NCBI RefSeq assembly: GCF_021917145.1
Contig: NC_061080.1
Location: 1,221,497 to 1,285,496, forward strand
Origin: Hypomesus transpacificus
Lineage: Eukaryota; Chordata; Actinopteri; Osmeriformes; Osmeridae
Reading direction: 5' to 3'
DNA: 64,000 nucleotides
Positions 42,617-61,174 of the stretch are shown here, piece after piece. Both the position numbers and the translations under genes were made by a program. Position 1 is the first letter of the stretch. Every line of letters begins with the position of its first letter. The notes under the pieces are model-generated. The model had not been told where the DNA came from and ran no database searches. It saw only the letters and a program-made list of their open reading frames with translations.

Positions 42617-44463
42617 GGGGCTAGGAGGTGGAAGACGGGACGCGAGGGAACTGGAGAACGGACGTGGATGGGATTTCGGTAACCGGGGCTTTGGCTCGAC
42701 GAGCTAATGCAAGCACCGAGGACGGGTGGAAGACATGTTTTGTGGTTGTCAATGTTGGTTTGGAGTAGAAGGGTACTGTAGACCGGGATGCAAGGACCAT
42801 GACCTGTCAAGAAGAATGGTTCGGCTACCTGGTCACCAGTTTGTCTGGCTACTTGACTCTTGTGTGGGTGTGTTCTGAATACTCAGTCATTCATGAGTGA
42901 CTGGTTTAAAGCCATGTCATTGAGCTCTTTCCATTACAAGTAAACCCAGTACCAGTTTGAAATAGGGATGTCAGATTTTCCACATCTCCTCCATCTGGAG
43001 TCTTTTCCTCAATGGAATTAAGTAACTGAATTAATCCTGATTCCCTCGCTCACAGCCCAATTTCTGCCTTAATACGCCTCATGTGGTTCAACTCTCCAGA
43101 TGGAAGGAATAACATTATTTTGTTGTCATGTTTGCACTAATTGCTTCTCTAGTCTGTATAAGCCATGGGAAACTGTAAACTGGGGATTCACTTTTTAAAT
43201 CTAGGGTTTTGAAAGTTAAATGTCTGCCCACTTAAAGCACACGGGAAGTCCTGGGTGAGGAAGATGGCTGGCTTTGTTCTCTTCTCCCTCAGGTCTGGAG
43301 GTAAAGAGGTTAACTAGCATGCACGCACAGAGAAGGGAAGAGAGAAGGATGGAGAGAGAGAATACCATCATGGGACTGAATGCAGGTTTGAACCGGGGGC
43401 TTCCATAATAGATTTAGAGGGGCCTCAAAGACACCTTTAAACTCTCCAGCTGTTCTTCATACAGTGGTTAATAATAATTAGGGCAACTGTTACAGTCTGC
43501 TAGGTTGGGGGGGGGGAAACTCTCCTGTACTGTAAGTGTAAGAAACATAAATTAATAGTAGTTTAATTGACTAATATTAGAACTAAGATTTGGGACGTTT
43601 ATAGGTGTTTCCTGGCACGTCATAAGCTGTATGACAGCATCACTGGAGTGACAGGAAAGTGGGTATCGAAGTGTCCTTAAACACAGTAAATATGCATCAA
43701 TCGAAATCGTCAAGTTTATAAACCGTTTCATTACATTTTATAATATACTGAAATTGTAAGACAGTTGTTTTTGAAAGGTGACAGGCAAAGGTACAGGTGT
43801 GTATTGTGAAACAAAATTATTTGGTTCTAATTAGCAAAGTAAAGTACATAAGTACTCAGGCATAAAGAGAATGTAAGGCGTCTTAAACGAATAAACATTC
43901 CCTCCCCCCCATACTAATATCTGCCAAGACATAGCTCACTTATTCACTCCTGAAAAACTGCCTGTAATTTATGCCTTCCTTTCTTCAGTGGACTCACTGT
44001 CATACAGGGCTCAGGGCAAACAAATGGCCCTGTAAGAACCATAAAGGTTCACTCGGTTTATGTTAACCAGGTGGTTGTATGTGTGTACTGGTTCTACCAG
44101 TTCTACTGTGTACTGCCGAAGGTTATTGTACTGTATGAGAGTTTTGCATGATTGATTTGGATATGTTTTGGATCCCATTTGTCTTTTACCTTACTGTCGA
44201 CTGTAAATGTACTGTATGAGAGGCTTCAGAGAGAAACTTACATCAGGGTTGTTTAATGTTAACAGCATCTAAGTTTGTTTTGAATGTATAACAAATGTAG
44301 AATTGTGATAAGTGAATAAGAAATGTTGTAAAATTGAATGTTAAATACAGTTTTTAACTAATAAGACATGTCTACAGTATAAGTCATGACATTATCAGCT
44401 GTCAATGAAGACACTGTTGGAACGGTCCATATCTGAAACTTGACAGAGGTCAAGATCTGTGAT
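42617..44463 (+). other. Probable 3' UTR of the small gene; tail-to-tail spacer to utp6
   Basis: No further ORF. An AATAAA is visible near 43889 and a GGTTGGGGGG run near 43503. The small gene and utp6 converge here. Confidence 0.4.
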
Positions 44464-47400
44464 CTAGATGTGTCCCGTCTGCAGTAAAGTGTACTGTGTT
44501 GTGAATCTCTCCACATTCTCCCCCTCAAGCATCTTCATGGCCCTCCAGTGGATCGTTCCGCAGTTCCCAGGTTGGCCCAGGGGTCCAAGTTCCTCCCTAA
44601 TGTAGTCCAGCCACAGACCTGGCGAGGAAAAGAGCACATTTGTGTTGAATCTCAACTGCTCTTCCCACATATTGAAATGGAATTTTGGCCTTTTAGATCA
44701 TGCATTAGTGCTTGAACCAGGTTTGTAAAACCATGCTTGTTCATCTGCCGTGTTTGTTTAACTTGTCACGGCAATAACCCACAGTTGGTGTACTTGTTTG
44801 AACCAGCACAGGTTTGGATTTGGATCCCTTTTGTTCCCATTTGTCTTTTTCCTTTTTTTCCTCACCGTCGTCTGTGGAGCCAAACTCCCTCAGGGCCCTC
44901 TCAAACAAATCCCTCAGGTTGCTCATCTTGGGCGACTCCTGAAACGCCGACAAACATCCGTGCGGTTAGCAACTGGAGTCTGAGCAGCCGACAGCATTCT
45001 CAGACAACACGAGACACATAACAGGCCCAATAGTCGTGCCAATGGATAGAACAAATGTCGCTTTTGTAGGTTAAGCCACAGCATGGCGTTATTGAACAAA
45101 GGGTCGGTTTGAGATGGTATGTTCCCATAGGGCCTTGACTCGTTTGCTCACTCAGCACACTCACTTGTTCCTTCTCAATCTGGATCATTGTGGTGAAGAA
45201 CGCCTTAGAGAACGGCCGGTTCTCATGTAAACTGAAGTCAAACATGACAAATCAAGTTTGAGGAGAAAAGGGACAGTGTGCATGGAAAACGCAATATATT
45301 AAAGTTCTTATAGATGCATGTTTAGAACAAAATTAAGACTTTTGACAACATTTATATAATAACCAACTGCTCAGTTGATTTTGTGCTGCATAATTTATAC
45401 TGAATAGCAGGCATTCGCTTGTACCTAGTGAAGGCCTTTCTGGCTTTTTTGTAGCCTCCAGCCTTGTAAGACCACTCGAGGTATTTCTCCTTCATCTCCA
45501 TGGCAACAGCAGCCACTGGCGACAGTAGACCTTTCTGCAAGCAGACAAATAATTGATTTCGCAAAGCTTGTCCTGTCCTGTCACACAGTAACAAGGCGTA
45601 GCCTTGTCCATGTAAATGTAACCCCCGTTGCTGGCGTACCTAGCCAAGACTGCACTTCGCGTTTAGGGAATAATGGTTTTTATTCGAATGACTAGACCAC
45701 TATGAAATGTTAAGCTCTATGACAAATGATCAATAAAAAGGTGACCCATTTCGACTTGTCTGTACCTGAAACAGAGCTTCCGTCTCTTCAGAACTCTGGG
45801 ATGTCACGCTCCACTCCGTCTGGAGCTGCCACACCGGCAGACTCTCCTGTCAGGACACAGAGACCAGTCAGCAGGCAGGATGACTCCACACCAGACTCAC
45901 AGAGACCAGTCAGCAGGCAGGATGACTCCACACCAGACTCACAGAGACCAGTCAGCAGGCAGGATGACTCCACACCAGACTCACAGAGACCAGTCAGCAG
46001 GCAGGATGACTCCATACCAGACTCATCCCCCCCCCCCCCCCCCCGACACTTCTTCCCATATATTACCCACTGATCCGGGAACATGGTGAACGGACAGCCC
46101 TTATTACCCCTTTTAGGACGGTCAAATTCCACAGAGAAGCCCTGCGGGGCCCACCAGGTGCCCCGACACACACCCAAGATAAACAGTCACATTGAGGCAG
46201 GGTTTATTATGCAAGCTGTGAGTGTGTGTGTGCGTGTGTAGGGGGGGGGGGATAATCCCTGGCACACCACTTCTCTTGAGGTGAGACTTGCAAAAGAGCC
46301 CTCGCAACAATAACTCACGCATTCCTATAGAGTACGGGTTGTTCAGCGCAACAGTACGGCAGGTCAGCTACATTTACATTTAGTCATTTAGCAGACGCTC
46401 TTATCCAGAGCGACTTACAGTAAGTACAGGGACATTCACCCCGAGGCAAGTAGGGTGAAGTGCCTTGCCCAAGGACACAACATCATTTGGCACAGAGGGG
46501 AATCGATCCGGCAACCTTCTGATTACTAGCCCGACTCCCTCACCGCTCAGCCATCTGACTCCTTAGTTAAAGCCATCAGAGTATAACACGCTTCAGGACA
46601 CAAGTTCCTCTTGAGGGTTGCAAACCCCACCCCCGGCCCATTAAAGGAGGAAGAATCACAACCGATTACAACTTAGTGACAAGAAGCCAGTTCAATTTAC
46701 AACGGCTGCAAAACAAACGAAGAAAAAAGCAATCTTGGTGGTGGAACTTCATCCTCTATAGGACATTAATTGGGTCAGAGAGCTGCCCCACATTGAGTGT
46801 GTGTACCTTGGGATTCACATGCGTGAGGGCTTCTTGGAATAGCCTCCCCGTGTCAGCGCTCCCCAGCTGCATCAGCGTCTGCAGGGCCAGGCTCCACACG
46901 TCCGCCGATTGGCTGTGGCGCTGGGTGGCTGCCGTGGCAACTCGGGCCGCCCCCTCCGAGTCTCCCATGGAGAGCAGGGCCTTCAGCTGGGAGGACGCAG
47001 GATGGATGGGTGAGGTCATGGGAGTCGGTTTCACAGCACTGGGAGATGTTTTCCCTATGGGGTTTCGTTTGATGCATTCTTACCCAACTCTTCAAAAAAT
47101 CCTTCTTTAACAGCGAGGCGTCATCGGCACGCTGAAGTACTGCCAACAGCCTTTGCTGCCTCTGAGGATGGACACACACACACACTTGCTGACACCCATC
47201 TCTCGGACCACTAGCTTGCTTGCAGTACCATCGAACACACCAAGGGGATTTGCACAAAACACTTTACAGTTGTCACCTTGTCTTTCAGCTCCTGGACATT
47301 AGTCTTCCTCTTGAACCTCTCCAAGCAGAAGGTCACATAGCAGGTCCACATAGCCTCTGAAAAACAACCAAATGAAATGTGTTAAAAGAATCCATCCTTT

Positions 47401-49971
47401 TTTTCCAAATGAGAAGTGACATGATGTGCATTCCCCTTGAATTCCACGACAGGAGAGAGTAGTGCAATAAAGTTTGTCTCGTCAATTCCCGTACAAGCAA
47501 TCCGGTAACAAAATCCCTGCAGTAGGAATTGTAGGTATGTGTGTGTGTAGGTGTGTGTGTGTGTGTGTGTAGGTGTGTGTGTGTGTAGGTGTGCGTGTGT
47601 GTCTGTAGGTGTGTGTGTCTGTAGGTGTTTGTGTCTGTGTGTGTGTCTGTAGGTGTTTGTGTCTGTGTGTGTGTCTGTGTGTGTGTGTGTGTTACCCGTG
47701 TTGAGGCTCTTGACGCCCTCCTCGTACACCTGGCTGCAGCGCTCCTCTCTGCGGGCGATGTCGGAAGCCCGCCCCGCAGCGCTCAGCAGCTCCTCCCCCG
47801 CCCCGGGGGCTTCCAGCTCCCGCTTGGCCATGAAGTCCCACGTGGCACTGTCGTCCGTGTGGTTCGTCTGGAGGCTGGCCGCAGACACAGGCACCGTGAG
47901 CGTGTGGGCTCGGGAGTACGCCAGTGCGAGTACGGTAGCATTGACACTACTAACGTGGACGTCTGAGGTAATAAACGGTCTTCGCTATTTTTGTGGACGC
48001 CTTTTAATATGGCCTTTATAGTTACAGTATTACTCGGCGCCCCCTCGTCATTTGGTCTTACTCTTGAAGGATGAGGTCCTGCAGCTCTTTGGTGAAGTCA
48101 AAGATGGCGGCGATGCTGAGAAGCGAGAGGATGAGATTGGCTCCTGAGGTGACAGAAGAAGAGGACACGTAAGCGCCTCACAAGCCAGAGCAGCCAAGGG
48201 CCACTACAATACTACATGTTGATGTAACTCACCCTGGATTTTCGCTGTAGCGTTTCTGTACACCACCTCAGCCAGCTTGCCACTCATAACCTCTGGGGGG
48301 AACTCGTATTCGCCCTGTGGGATCGAACAAAACAACGTTTTACAAGGGACCTGTGTGTTTATTTACTGACAGTACAGCCCCCCCCCCCCCTCTATCTACT
48401 TTAGGACGGGGGAGCTGAAAGGATAGAAATGCAGCCACGTGTGTGTGTGTGTGTGTACTCACCAAGTCCATCTTAGCCAGTTCCAGCTCCTTCTGCTCTT
48501 TCCTTAATTTTTCAGCATGCAACAGCTCCATACGAAAGTACTGTACAGGGAAACACAGGTACTGATCAGAACCATCAGAAGTACCTCTTCCACAGTCCAC
48601 TGTCTATATGATCGTCATTCGAAAGTGAAAGATGTCTATTTGCCATGAAAGCCAACATTGACTTGACTGAACTACAAATCCCATCTTTCACTGCCCTGCA
48701 GTTCTCACTTCCTGGTAGACTTTCTTGTTCTCTGGATGGAAGCGCAGGGCCCGCAGAAAGATGTGCCTGGCACTCTCTGACGAGTTCCTGTCCTCCATCT
48801 CACTCTTGGCAGCCATGATCCACAGAGCTGGAGAGAGCGAGGCCTGCTTGTTACTCTGGGTACCAGGCATCGTTATCCACGTACAGCTAGAGATACATAG
48901 TGAGGTAACTAGTGATGTACTGTACCTGGCTTATCAGGGTGGATGGCCAACATGGAGGAGAAAACCTTGCTGAGTTGACCCTTTGTGTTCTGTAAGAAGA
49001 TAGGAAAACGTCACATCTTCAGAATACAGCATTCATAGCAGAACCCGCCACAGTTCATTTGTACATCATTTGGTTAACGTATGTTTTGGGATTTGAAAAA
49101 CAAGGCGATCACATACCCATTTCTTACAGAAGGCAATTTGAGAGAGCCACAGTTGAACGTCATCCTGAGAGAATAGAAACCAAAATCTTAAGTCAGTTTA
49201 AACTGACGTTTTTTACCATGTGTCATTACACCTAAAAGGGCTTGTTAGGTACCTTCCATTTGTTTGTTGCCCTCCTGAACACTGAATTTATCCTGTGGGT
49301 GATGGGAAACTCAATCTCTTCTCTCTTGAAATGGTAGCCAATGCGCTAAAGAACACACATCGTGTTAGAGTTTAACGTTTTTCCAAATGTCACCGAATAT
49401 ATATGGACTCATTTGACTGTAGAAAACAAATTACTAGATGACATACTATACATTTCACACATTAATAAGACTGAATAACATACCGATCTTCTCTTTTTGA
49501 TCAGCTCCAATGCGTTGATTTCATACTATGGAGGGTAATGAAACAGTTAGTTCCATCTTTGGACGTCTTCACAGGCGCATATTTCTTAAGCAACGTATCG
49601 ACATTTGGCTTACTTGAATGTATGCTATGAAATCAAATTTGCAGAGTGTCAGGCGATGCAGTTTGTATTCCAAAGCGGTTGCTCTTTTGAGCATGGATCT
49701 GCAAATAGAGAGACATAAGACTTGGCTAATGTGACTTAGCAGCCCAAACCCAACCGATTTTCGAGTTAAATTATACGATTGTATATGACAATATAATCAA
49801 TACTTATTGAATGTAGACACACAGGCAATTTGTGTTGCTAGAGATGACTTGTCTTGCCATTAAGGAAAGCTGATCTTACTTGACTTCTTTTTTGGTGAAC
49901 AATCCCACTCTTTCTAACTGTTCCAACTCAGGGATTCTGTTCTCGATTCGGTGCTGGACAATCTCCGCCAT
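44464..49971 (-). CDS. utp6: U3 snoRNA-associated protein 6 (UTP6)
   Basis: UTP6 is a HAT-repeat subunit of the small-subunit processome (UTP-B) in the nucleolus, needed for 18S rRNA processing. Nineteen coding exons: 49971-49880, 49698-49614, 49525-49484, 49345-49253, 49164-49117, 48989-48926, 48827-48709, 48540-48463, 48314-48233, 48143-48062, 47874-47696, 47356-47277, 47161-47084, 46986-46807, 45846-45766, 45534-45425, 45231-45165, 44938-44866 and 44618-44464. The phases close to 595 aa (human about 597). Family segments: MAEIVQHRIENRIPELEQLE, ALWIMAAKSEMEDRNSSESA, HIFLRALRFHPENKKVYQEY, EKYLEWSYKAGGYKKARKAF and the C-terminal NCGTIHWRAMKMLEGE with a final QTGHI. Exon 15 (VWQLQTEWSVTSQSSEETEA) is the most divergent part and its acceptor adjoins a tandem repeat. 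It is divergent from suz12. Confidence 0.96.
45858..46025. repeat. 42-bp minisatellite, four copies, in utp6 intron 14
   Basis: Units begin at 45858, 45900, 45942 and 45984 with CAGAGACCAGTCAGCAGGCA and are almost identical. A C homopolymer follows (46026-46044). The period is a multiple of three, so frames stay open on both strands, but these are not genes. Confidence 0.95.
46370..46562 (-). mobile_element. tRNA-derived fish SINE
   Basis: Full-looking copy in utp6 intron 14. From left to right it shows CATTTACATTTAGTCATTTA, the conserved core GCAGACGCTCTTATCCAGAG, TGCCTTGCCCAAGGACACAA, and a reversed tRNA-like head with a B-box-like GGGGAATCGATCC and CTCACCGCTCAGCCATCTGA. Head orientation puts the element on the minus strand. 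Confidence 0.9.
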
Positions 49972-51165
49972 TCTTCACCTCAAAAGATCAGTGCCCGAAT
50001 TCGGATTTAGTGCTATTGTGAGAACTGTGTCTATTTGCAGAATACGTGTAAAAAATAAGACACAAATTAGCTTGCCATGTAGCCAAGTCTCACTATTTTC
50101 TACACGTGTGGAAGTTGTGGCAACTTCACTTCCGGTTCCCTCCCTTACATTATTCCGACTGGAAACGCCTTGTACTCTCGATTTATCAGAATAGGGGAAA
50201 CAAATACAGAAATACAGTACGAACAAGCGATAACTTCTGCTCTTTTATCAACCCCAAAATATATAATTTACAAACTAGAAAAGCATTTTAACAGTGTAAT
50301 TATAATGCATGTAGATATATACTACATACTAAACTAAATATACTACTTATACATTATATGTATTTGTAAATCAATCCAAATACACTTGAGGTCAGTTTCT
50401 ATTCCATTTCAGCGAAACCTGAAAAAGAAAGATACGTGCATTTGTAAACAACTTTCATGTCCCATACTAGACCCGATTTCCCGCAAAATCGTTGAAAGCG
50501 AGAAGAGAAGAGACCGCGTTAAGTGTCATTTACAGTTCTTTCTAGCCAATCAAAACTCTGTATTTTCATATAGCAATTTGTATTGGTTGAAATGTCCTGC
50601 TTAGACGTCCAGTAAAACCATAGAATTTCAACCATAACGTGAAATTTTACAGGAAGTTTTCCATAGGCTATATTAAATAATACAGTCGATTTGGCCTTTT
50701 CATGTAGTTTCTTTTTTGCATACATGTCAGTTTTGTTTCAAAGGGTTGGAGAAATTATTCAGGCACTTTTAATTCTGGGAACTATGCTAGCGTAGCTATC
50801 GGCGTCTACTGATTCACTGCCATTATTTCATGGGCAGTCTGTGTTGTTGGTGAGTCTGAAGCAAGCTACTGTGGCTAACGTTAACTAGCTAGCGTTGGTC
50901 GTTCTATATATTTATTTTTTGAACCCATAGTTGTGTATTTCTGTTGCGTACGATTAATATGTATGAAGGGTTATGTTTTATTATCTCTACTTTTTTCTGC
51001 CGAGATCCATGTAACCACATCCATCTTTCAAATCCCGATTAACGTTAGCTTAGCTTGCTGATTTAGCCTGTTAGCTAGTAATGTTAAGCTAGCCGGATTT
51101 ATATTGATCAAAATAATATTCCCTCTTTCCATCTGTTGCCTAATTCACAATGATCAGGACAAGCT
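49972..51165. promoter_or_regulatory. Divergent utp6 / suz12 upstream region
   Basis: About 1.2 kb between the two ATGs. A donor-like TTG|GTGAGT at 50849/50850 and an acceptor-like TGATCAG at 51157 suggest a noncoding first suz12 exon spliced to the ATG exon. Several GCTAGC/GTTAGC motifs are scattered here. A shared bidirectional promoter is possible but not proven. Confidence 0.5.
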
Positions 51166-56914
<5,749 letters not shown>

Positions 56915-57360
56915 TCTTTATTATTCTTTTTTCTTCTTCTTCGTATTCCTTACATTTTGCACACTTTGGTGCTCAGTTAGATGAAGGAAGTTGTCAATTG
57001 ATAACTTTGACAAAGTAAATCGACAAACACACGCATTCAAACAGGTTTTTTTTTCTGCAGGACTAACGAGAACACGACCAAATATGGACAAGTGGGCACA
57101 CACATACAGCCGGCAGGCATTGTGAGACTCAAAATAATGTTGAGGGACACCAACTCATTATGCATTTTGTGAGCCAATCATTGCCAAATTTGGGCAAACT
57201 GGCGATCACGTTCAAGGTTTTAATCATGGGGCGGCTGCCTTCCTTATCACACGTGTGACTGTAACAGTGTCGTAAGCAATTACTGCATATTGGTAACATT
57301 GCCACTTGTGATTATTTGTACACATAACCCGGTGGCCCGTGTTTTGTTTTCTTCTTCCTC

Positions 57361-57597
57361 CTAGCTGATTCTTTTAGCACTTGGTATACATGTATTTAGT
57401 GAATTGTTAACAACTCGAATCACAGTTTGTTGAATCTGGTCTGCATCATTTGTCAGATGCACCTTGTCTCCAAAATCCTCTGAAAAGTCCCTTATTTCCC
57501 CATTTGGATTAACCATTTCATTGAACTCTTGCCATGTATGCGTGGTATTCATGTTGGTCATGTCCTTTAGTATGGTTGGATAACCGAGGCCGTAGAT
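57361..57597 (-). pseudogene. Unrecognised 78-codon minus-strand open segment
   Basis: Read on the minus strand, the segment gives protein-like sequence (for example TTHTWQEFNEMVNPNGEIRD and KVHLTNDADQIQQTVIRVVN) and ends in a stop. An upstream stop limits it and there is no good acceptor before it. It could be the remnant of a gene or transposon, or chance. No family recognised. Confidence 0.25.
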
Positions 57598-57607
57598 GGT
57601 GTTTCAG

Positions 57608-57759
57608 TAGGATCCCACACTGATCTATCCGTCTGTCTGGAGGTGAAGACGACCGTGTCAGTCAACCACACGCTGCCAGCATGTCACTCCTGTGTGGACG
57701 ACATCACCTTCAAACAAGACCAACCTGTCGGTTTTCCCCTAGGGGCGTTCAGTGTCACG
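57608..57759 (+). other. Candidate orphan exon in the suz12 3' UTR
   Basis: A 152-bp open segment bounded by an acceptor-like GGTGTTTCAG and a strong donor ACG|GTACGT. The peptide includes HTDLSVCLEVKTTVSVNHTL and a cysteine pair (PACHSC). I recognise no family and see no flanking exons, so it may be a relict exon. Confidence 0.25.
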
Positions 57760-58612
57760 GTACGTAGGTTTGGGAGTGCTCAAAATACGAAAGGCTTTGG
57801 ATTTCCTCCACTCGTTCATGAACTGAGGTTAGAAATGTGATAAGTGTTGTTCTATCCTTAATGGGAACACTTTGTATGCATTGTAATAATGTCAATATTT
57901 AGCTATATCCCATTGTGAATCTGATAATCACTGGTTACAATTTTTTCTCGTTTGTTTCTTTCTCAAAGCAATATGCTGTATGTTGGGTGGTTATAAGATC
58001 CTATTTTCAAGCCTATTCGGTGCAGTTTATGCCAAAGGGGGGAAGTGTGTTTTTTCATCAAAGTCTCTTAGTTCTGCATTTTTGTTTAGCCATTTATTTC
58101 CTTCGGTTTATGTCAGAATTGAAATGGCAAGCGCTCAAACGCCTTAGTGATATTGTATGTTCCATTGTGTGTGCACAGACTGAACAGAAGTATACTGTTT
58201 TTCCTGGGGAATATATAATGTCTTCAGACCTCACAACCCGATGGATAATTCTGGTGTTGTCCCGTATATTGTTATGCAGGCTTTGGTCTTTAGGAATGGA
58301 GAGAAGTGATCAATTCAACACTGTTGTCAAAACAAACCACCCTGTTGTGAGCTATCTTATAAACTTTGGATATGGGGAATTTTTATATTTAAAATAAAGT
58401 ACATTTGACCATATTTGGCGGTGCTGGCTTATTCGAGAGCTTTGTGTCATACCTGTATAACCAAACATATAGAAGACGTCGGACGCGGGCTACATGTACA
58501 TTGTATCTCATGAATATTCATGAAATGTTTTTAGCGAGACGTGATTGGTTGATGTGCTGGCGCGCTGAGGCAGGAGTGGGTTTGTGGTTGGGTTCACTAT
58601 GATGGCCAGTAA

Positions 58613-58802
58613 CTTACATTTAGTCAGTTAGCAGATGCTCTTATCCAGAGCGACTTACTGTAAGTACAGGGACATTCCCCCCGAGGCAAGTAGGGTGAAG
58701 TGCCTTGCCCAAGGACACAACGTCATTTGCCACGGCTGGGAATCGATTTGGCAACCTTCAGATTACTATTCCGATTTCCTAACCGCTTAGCCATCTGACT
58801 CC
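58613..58802 (-). mobile_element. tRNA-derived fish SINE
   Basis: Third near-complete copy of the family, just beyond the suz12 poly(A) signal. Core GCAGATGCTCTTATCCAGAG and reversed tRNA-like head are present, with a few more substitutions than the other copies. Confidence 0.9.
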
Positions 58803-60960
58803 CTATAACTTGGTTGAGACTTTCAGACCTTCAGTCAGCATAGATATAGTTCAGACTCAGGTTCTGCAGGCCAAACACTAAAAGACACAAGACTCCAGAC
58901 TATGGTGTATTTTCATGGTGTACTTCCCACTTGGTTTGCTGTCCTGCCTTTGGCAGTGGGGTGTAGCGCAACATTTTACACAGCAAGACTCTGGTAAATG
59001 TGTCATGTTTTCAACTGGTCATAAGGAACAAACACTGCAGCTTTTATGTGAACGCGCTCATGGCTAGATTGTTCCAAGTTGCTATACATGCTATAAATTG
59101 CAGCACTTTGCTGCATTATGTGTAAAATAGTAATGTTGTTGGATCAAATCTGATGAAAGTATATTTGGAATTGATCATCAAAGGACAACCTACACACAGT
59201 TCTGGCTATATTAACCATCAGTGAGCTTAGTGTTTACATGTTAACTTTTATTTATAACTATGTTTACGTTAGGATTGGTTTCTCCTTCCATGCTTGTTTG
59301 TTTACCATTCTTCTTCTTTTCTTATGAGAGACTAGCGAACAGGGTGCAAAGGGGCTCAAAATGTCTGCGAAAGAGTTCTCAAGCACCAACGATTTGACTG
59401 TGGGACAGCCCTAAACCCTCGCAGACTTTGTATGTTTTATGTAGTGAAGAATCTGCTGCGATAAAGTAAACTTTCAACTTTTGAATCCGTCCCACCCCTC
59501 TACATGTATATATCAGGATCCAGTGTGAGTTTAGCTAAAGCCTCCAAGTGGAAATAATTTACAACCCATGGATGGACTTGAACCATATGCACTGTGCACA
59601 TGGCACAATGCACTGAGGCATCCACACAACTTGGACCAAATTAAGTAAACATAAGTGATAGTTACTATAGCATGTCATAATGTCTCCAGTCAAATGTTTT
59701 CCACCTGAAAACAACAACAACAACGTGATATTGCAGTGGAGATGGTCACCATGGTAATGTTATCAGCACTAACCAACCCAGTCTGCTTCAGGAGTTCCAC
59801 TTTTGTCCACTGGATGTCAGTCTAAGACTGTAATACTTGTAGGCTTCCTTTAACTAAGTAACTTTTCTTGATCTAACGCAAAGCTGTCTGAGACAAGAGT
59901 GTATGGCTGCAGCCTGCAGCCTCCCGCTTCATGCCTTCCCGTCTCATGCCTTCATGTCTCATGCCCAACCGTCTCATCAGAGAATGTCTAATAAACATCC
60001 TTAAACAGGCTCTGGTCTCATGCTTCAACTTTTCAAAATAAAAGCTCGTCTGGTCGGCTATTTCTCCTTCCTACTTTGGGGTATGTGTTTTTTTTTTGTT
60101 GGCTAGACTACAAACTAAAAATCCATTCTATGGCTGCAGCCTGGGAGGCCCGGTTGAGTTTAGGCGTCACAACGACGGTTGAGGTTTGGATTAGTTTAGG
60201 GCCAGGAGTCATAGCAGAGGTCAGGGTTAAGGTTAGGTACAACCATGAAGGTTGGGAGACAATGATGGTCAGTACAGCACACCATGCATTTTGTCACCTG
60301 CGGTTTTTCTTTTTTTTAAAGACACTGATGTGCACCTTAAGGAAAATCACAAAAAGAAACCTAAGTCTGCAACCATAAATTGCTCTAGGTAACGCTAGCT
60401 AATATTCGCAAATGTCAACAAATGTCAACATAAAACGCTGATGCAGTTTTAAATGAAAGTCATTGCAGGTTTCATCTAATATACGTTAACATCGGGGACA
60501 GAACAATAACATCCATAACTCAAGCAAACGTGCTATGGATAAAAACAAATTCAATTTCAAATGTTTCCATTTATTGCAACAAACGTGCTCACGAACTTAC
60601 CTTTAACTCCATCCTTAAAATAATTCGCGATTTAGTATTTTTGACCCTCTGAATTTACCTTGGACAGCTTGGGCATGAGATGGGAGGCTGCAGGCTGCAG
60701 CTTAGGTGTCAGAGACAGAACAGAACCCCATGATATTAATAATCATCCTACTGAAATGTGAACAAGCGCCATACACTACACATGGATTCATCTTATTGTA
60801 ACTTCTTAGCCATATGTTGTGGATTCATTCAAATCAACCATATATATGATATAATGAAATACAATTTAATGGATGAGTACATTTTTTATGTTTGGTGTTT
60901 CTCCTTCGTGTTTGTCTCTTCTCAGTAACTGCTCTCAGGATCAAGTTTCAGCTCCTCCTG
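58803..60960. other. Intergenic, with an inverted-repeat-bounded segment
   Basis: No exon recognised. GCTGCAGCCTGCAGCCTCCC at 59906-59925 is the exact reverse complement of 60682-60701, bounding 796 bp. Short GTCTCATGCC repeats lie just inside the left copy. Confidence 0.5.
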
Positions 60961-60970
60961 TTTCCTAATG

Positions 60971-61097
60971 GCTCATATAAGGAGGAGGGTGAAGTGGAAG
61001 TGAAAGTGAAAGTCAAATATTTTTTACAGGATCCATTTTGTGAATACGTCCAATAAACTGTAAGGCAAATTCTCAAACTGAAAAGCAGATTTTAGAG
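60971..61097 (+). promoter_or_regulatory. ISRE-like element and candidate first exon of the NLR gene
   Basis: GAAAGTGAAAG at 61002-61012, within a longer GGAAGTGAAAGTGAAAGTC stretch, fits the interferon-stimulated response element pattern. A TATA-like CATATAAG lies at 60974-60981. A donor-like TTAGAG|GTAAGT follows at 61097/61098, so a noncoding first exon may end there. The link to the NLR coding exons is inferred. Confidence 0.45.
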
Positions 61098-61174
61098 GTA
61101 AGTAATTTTACAATATTCTTTCACAGTATCAGTGTGCACATACATAAACATATAAGGTGATGTACCAGAGTTCT

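Larger units (their letters stand above)
56915..58400 (+). other. suz12 3' UTR with poly(A) signal
   Basis: About 1.5 kb between the suz12 stop and an AATAAA at 58393-58398, the only clear plus-strand signal I see. Two unexplained open segments lie within it (see 57361-57597 minus and 57608-57759 plus). Confidence 0.6.

Noticed and set aside
45726..46177. Repetitive frames on both strands (DDSTPDSQRPVSRQ type)
   Set aside because: Created by the 42-bp minisatellite, whose period is divisible by three; it lies in utp6 intron 14 and overlaps exon 15 out of frame.
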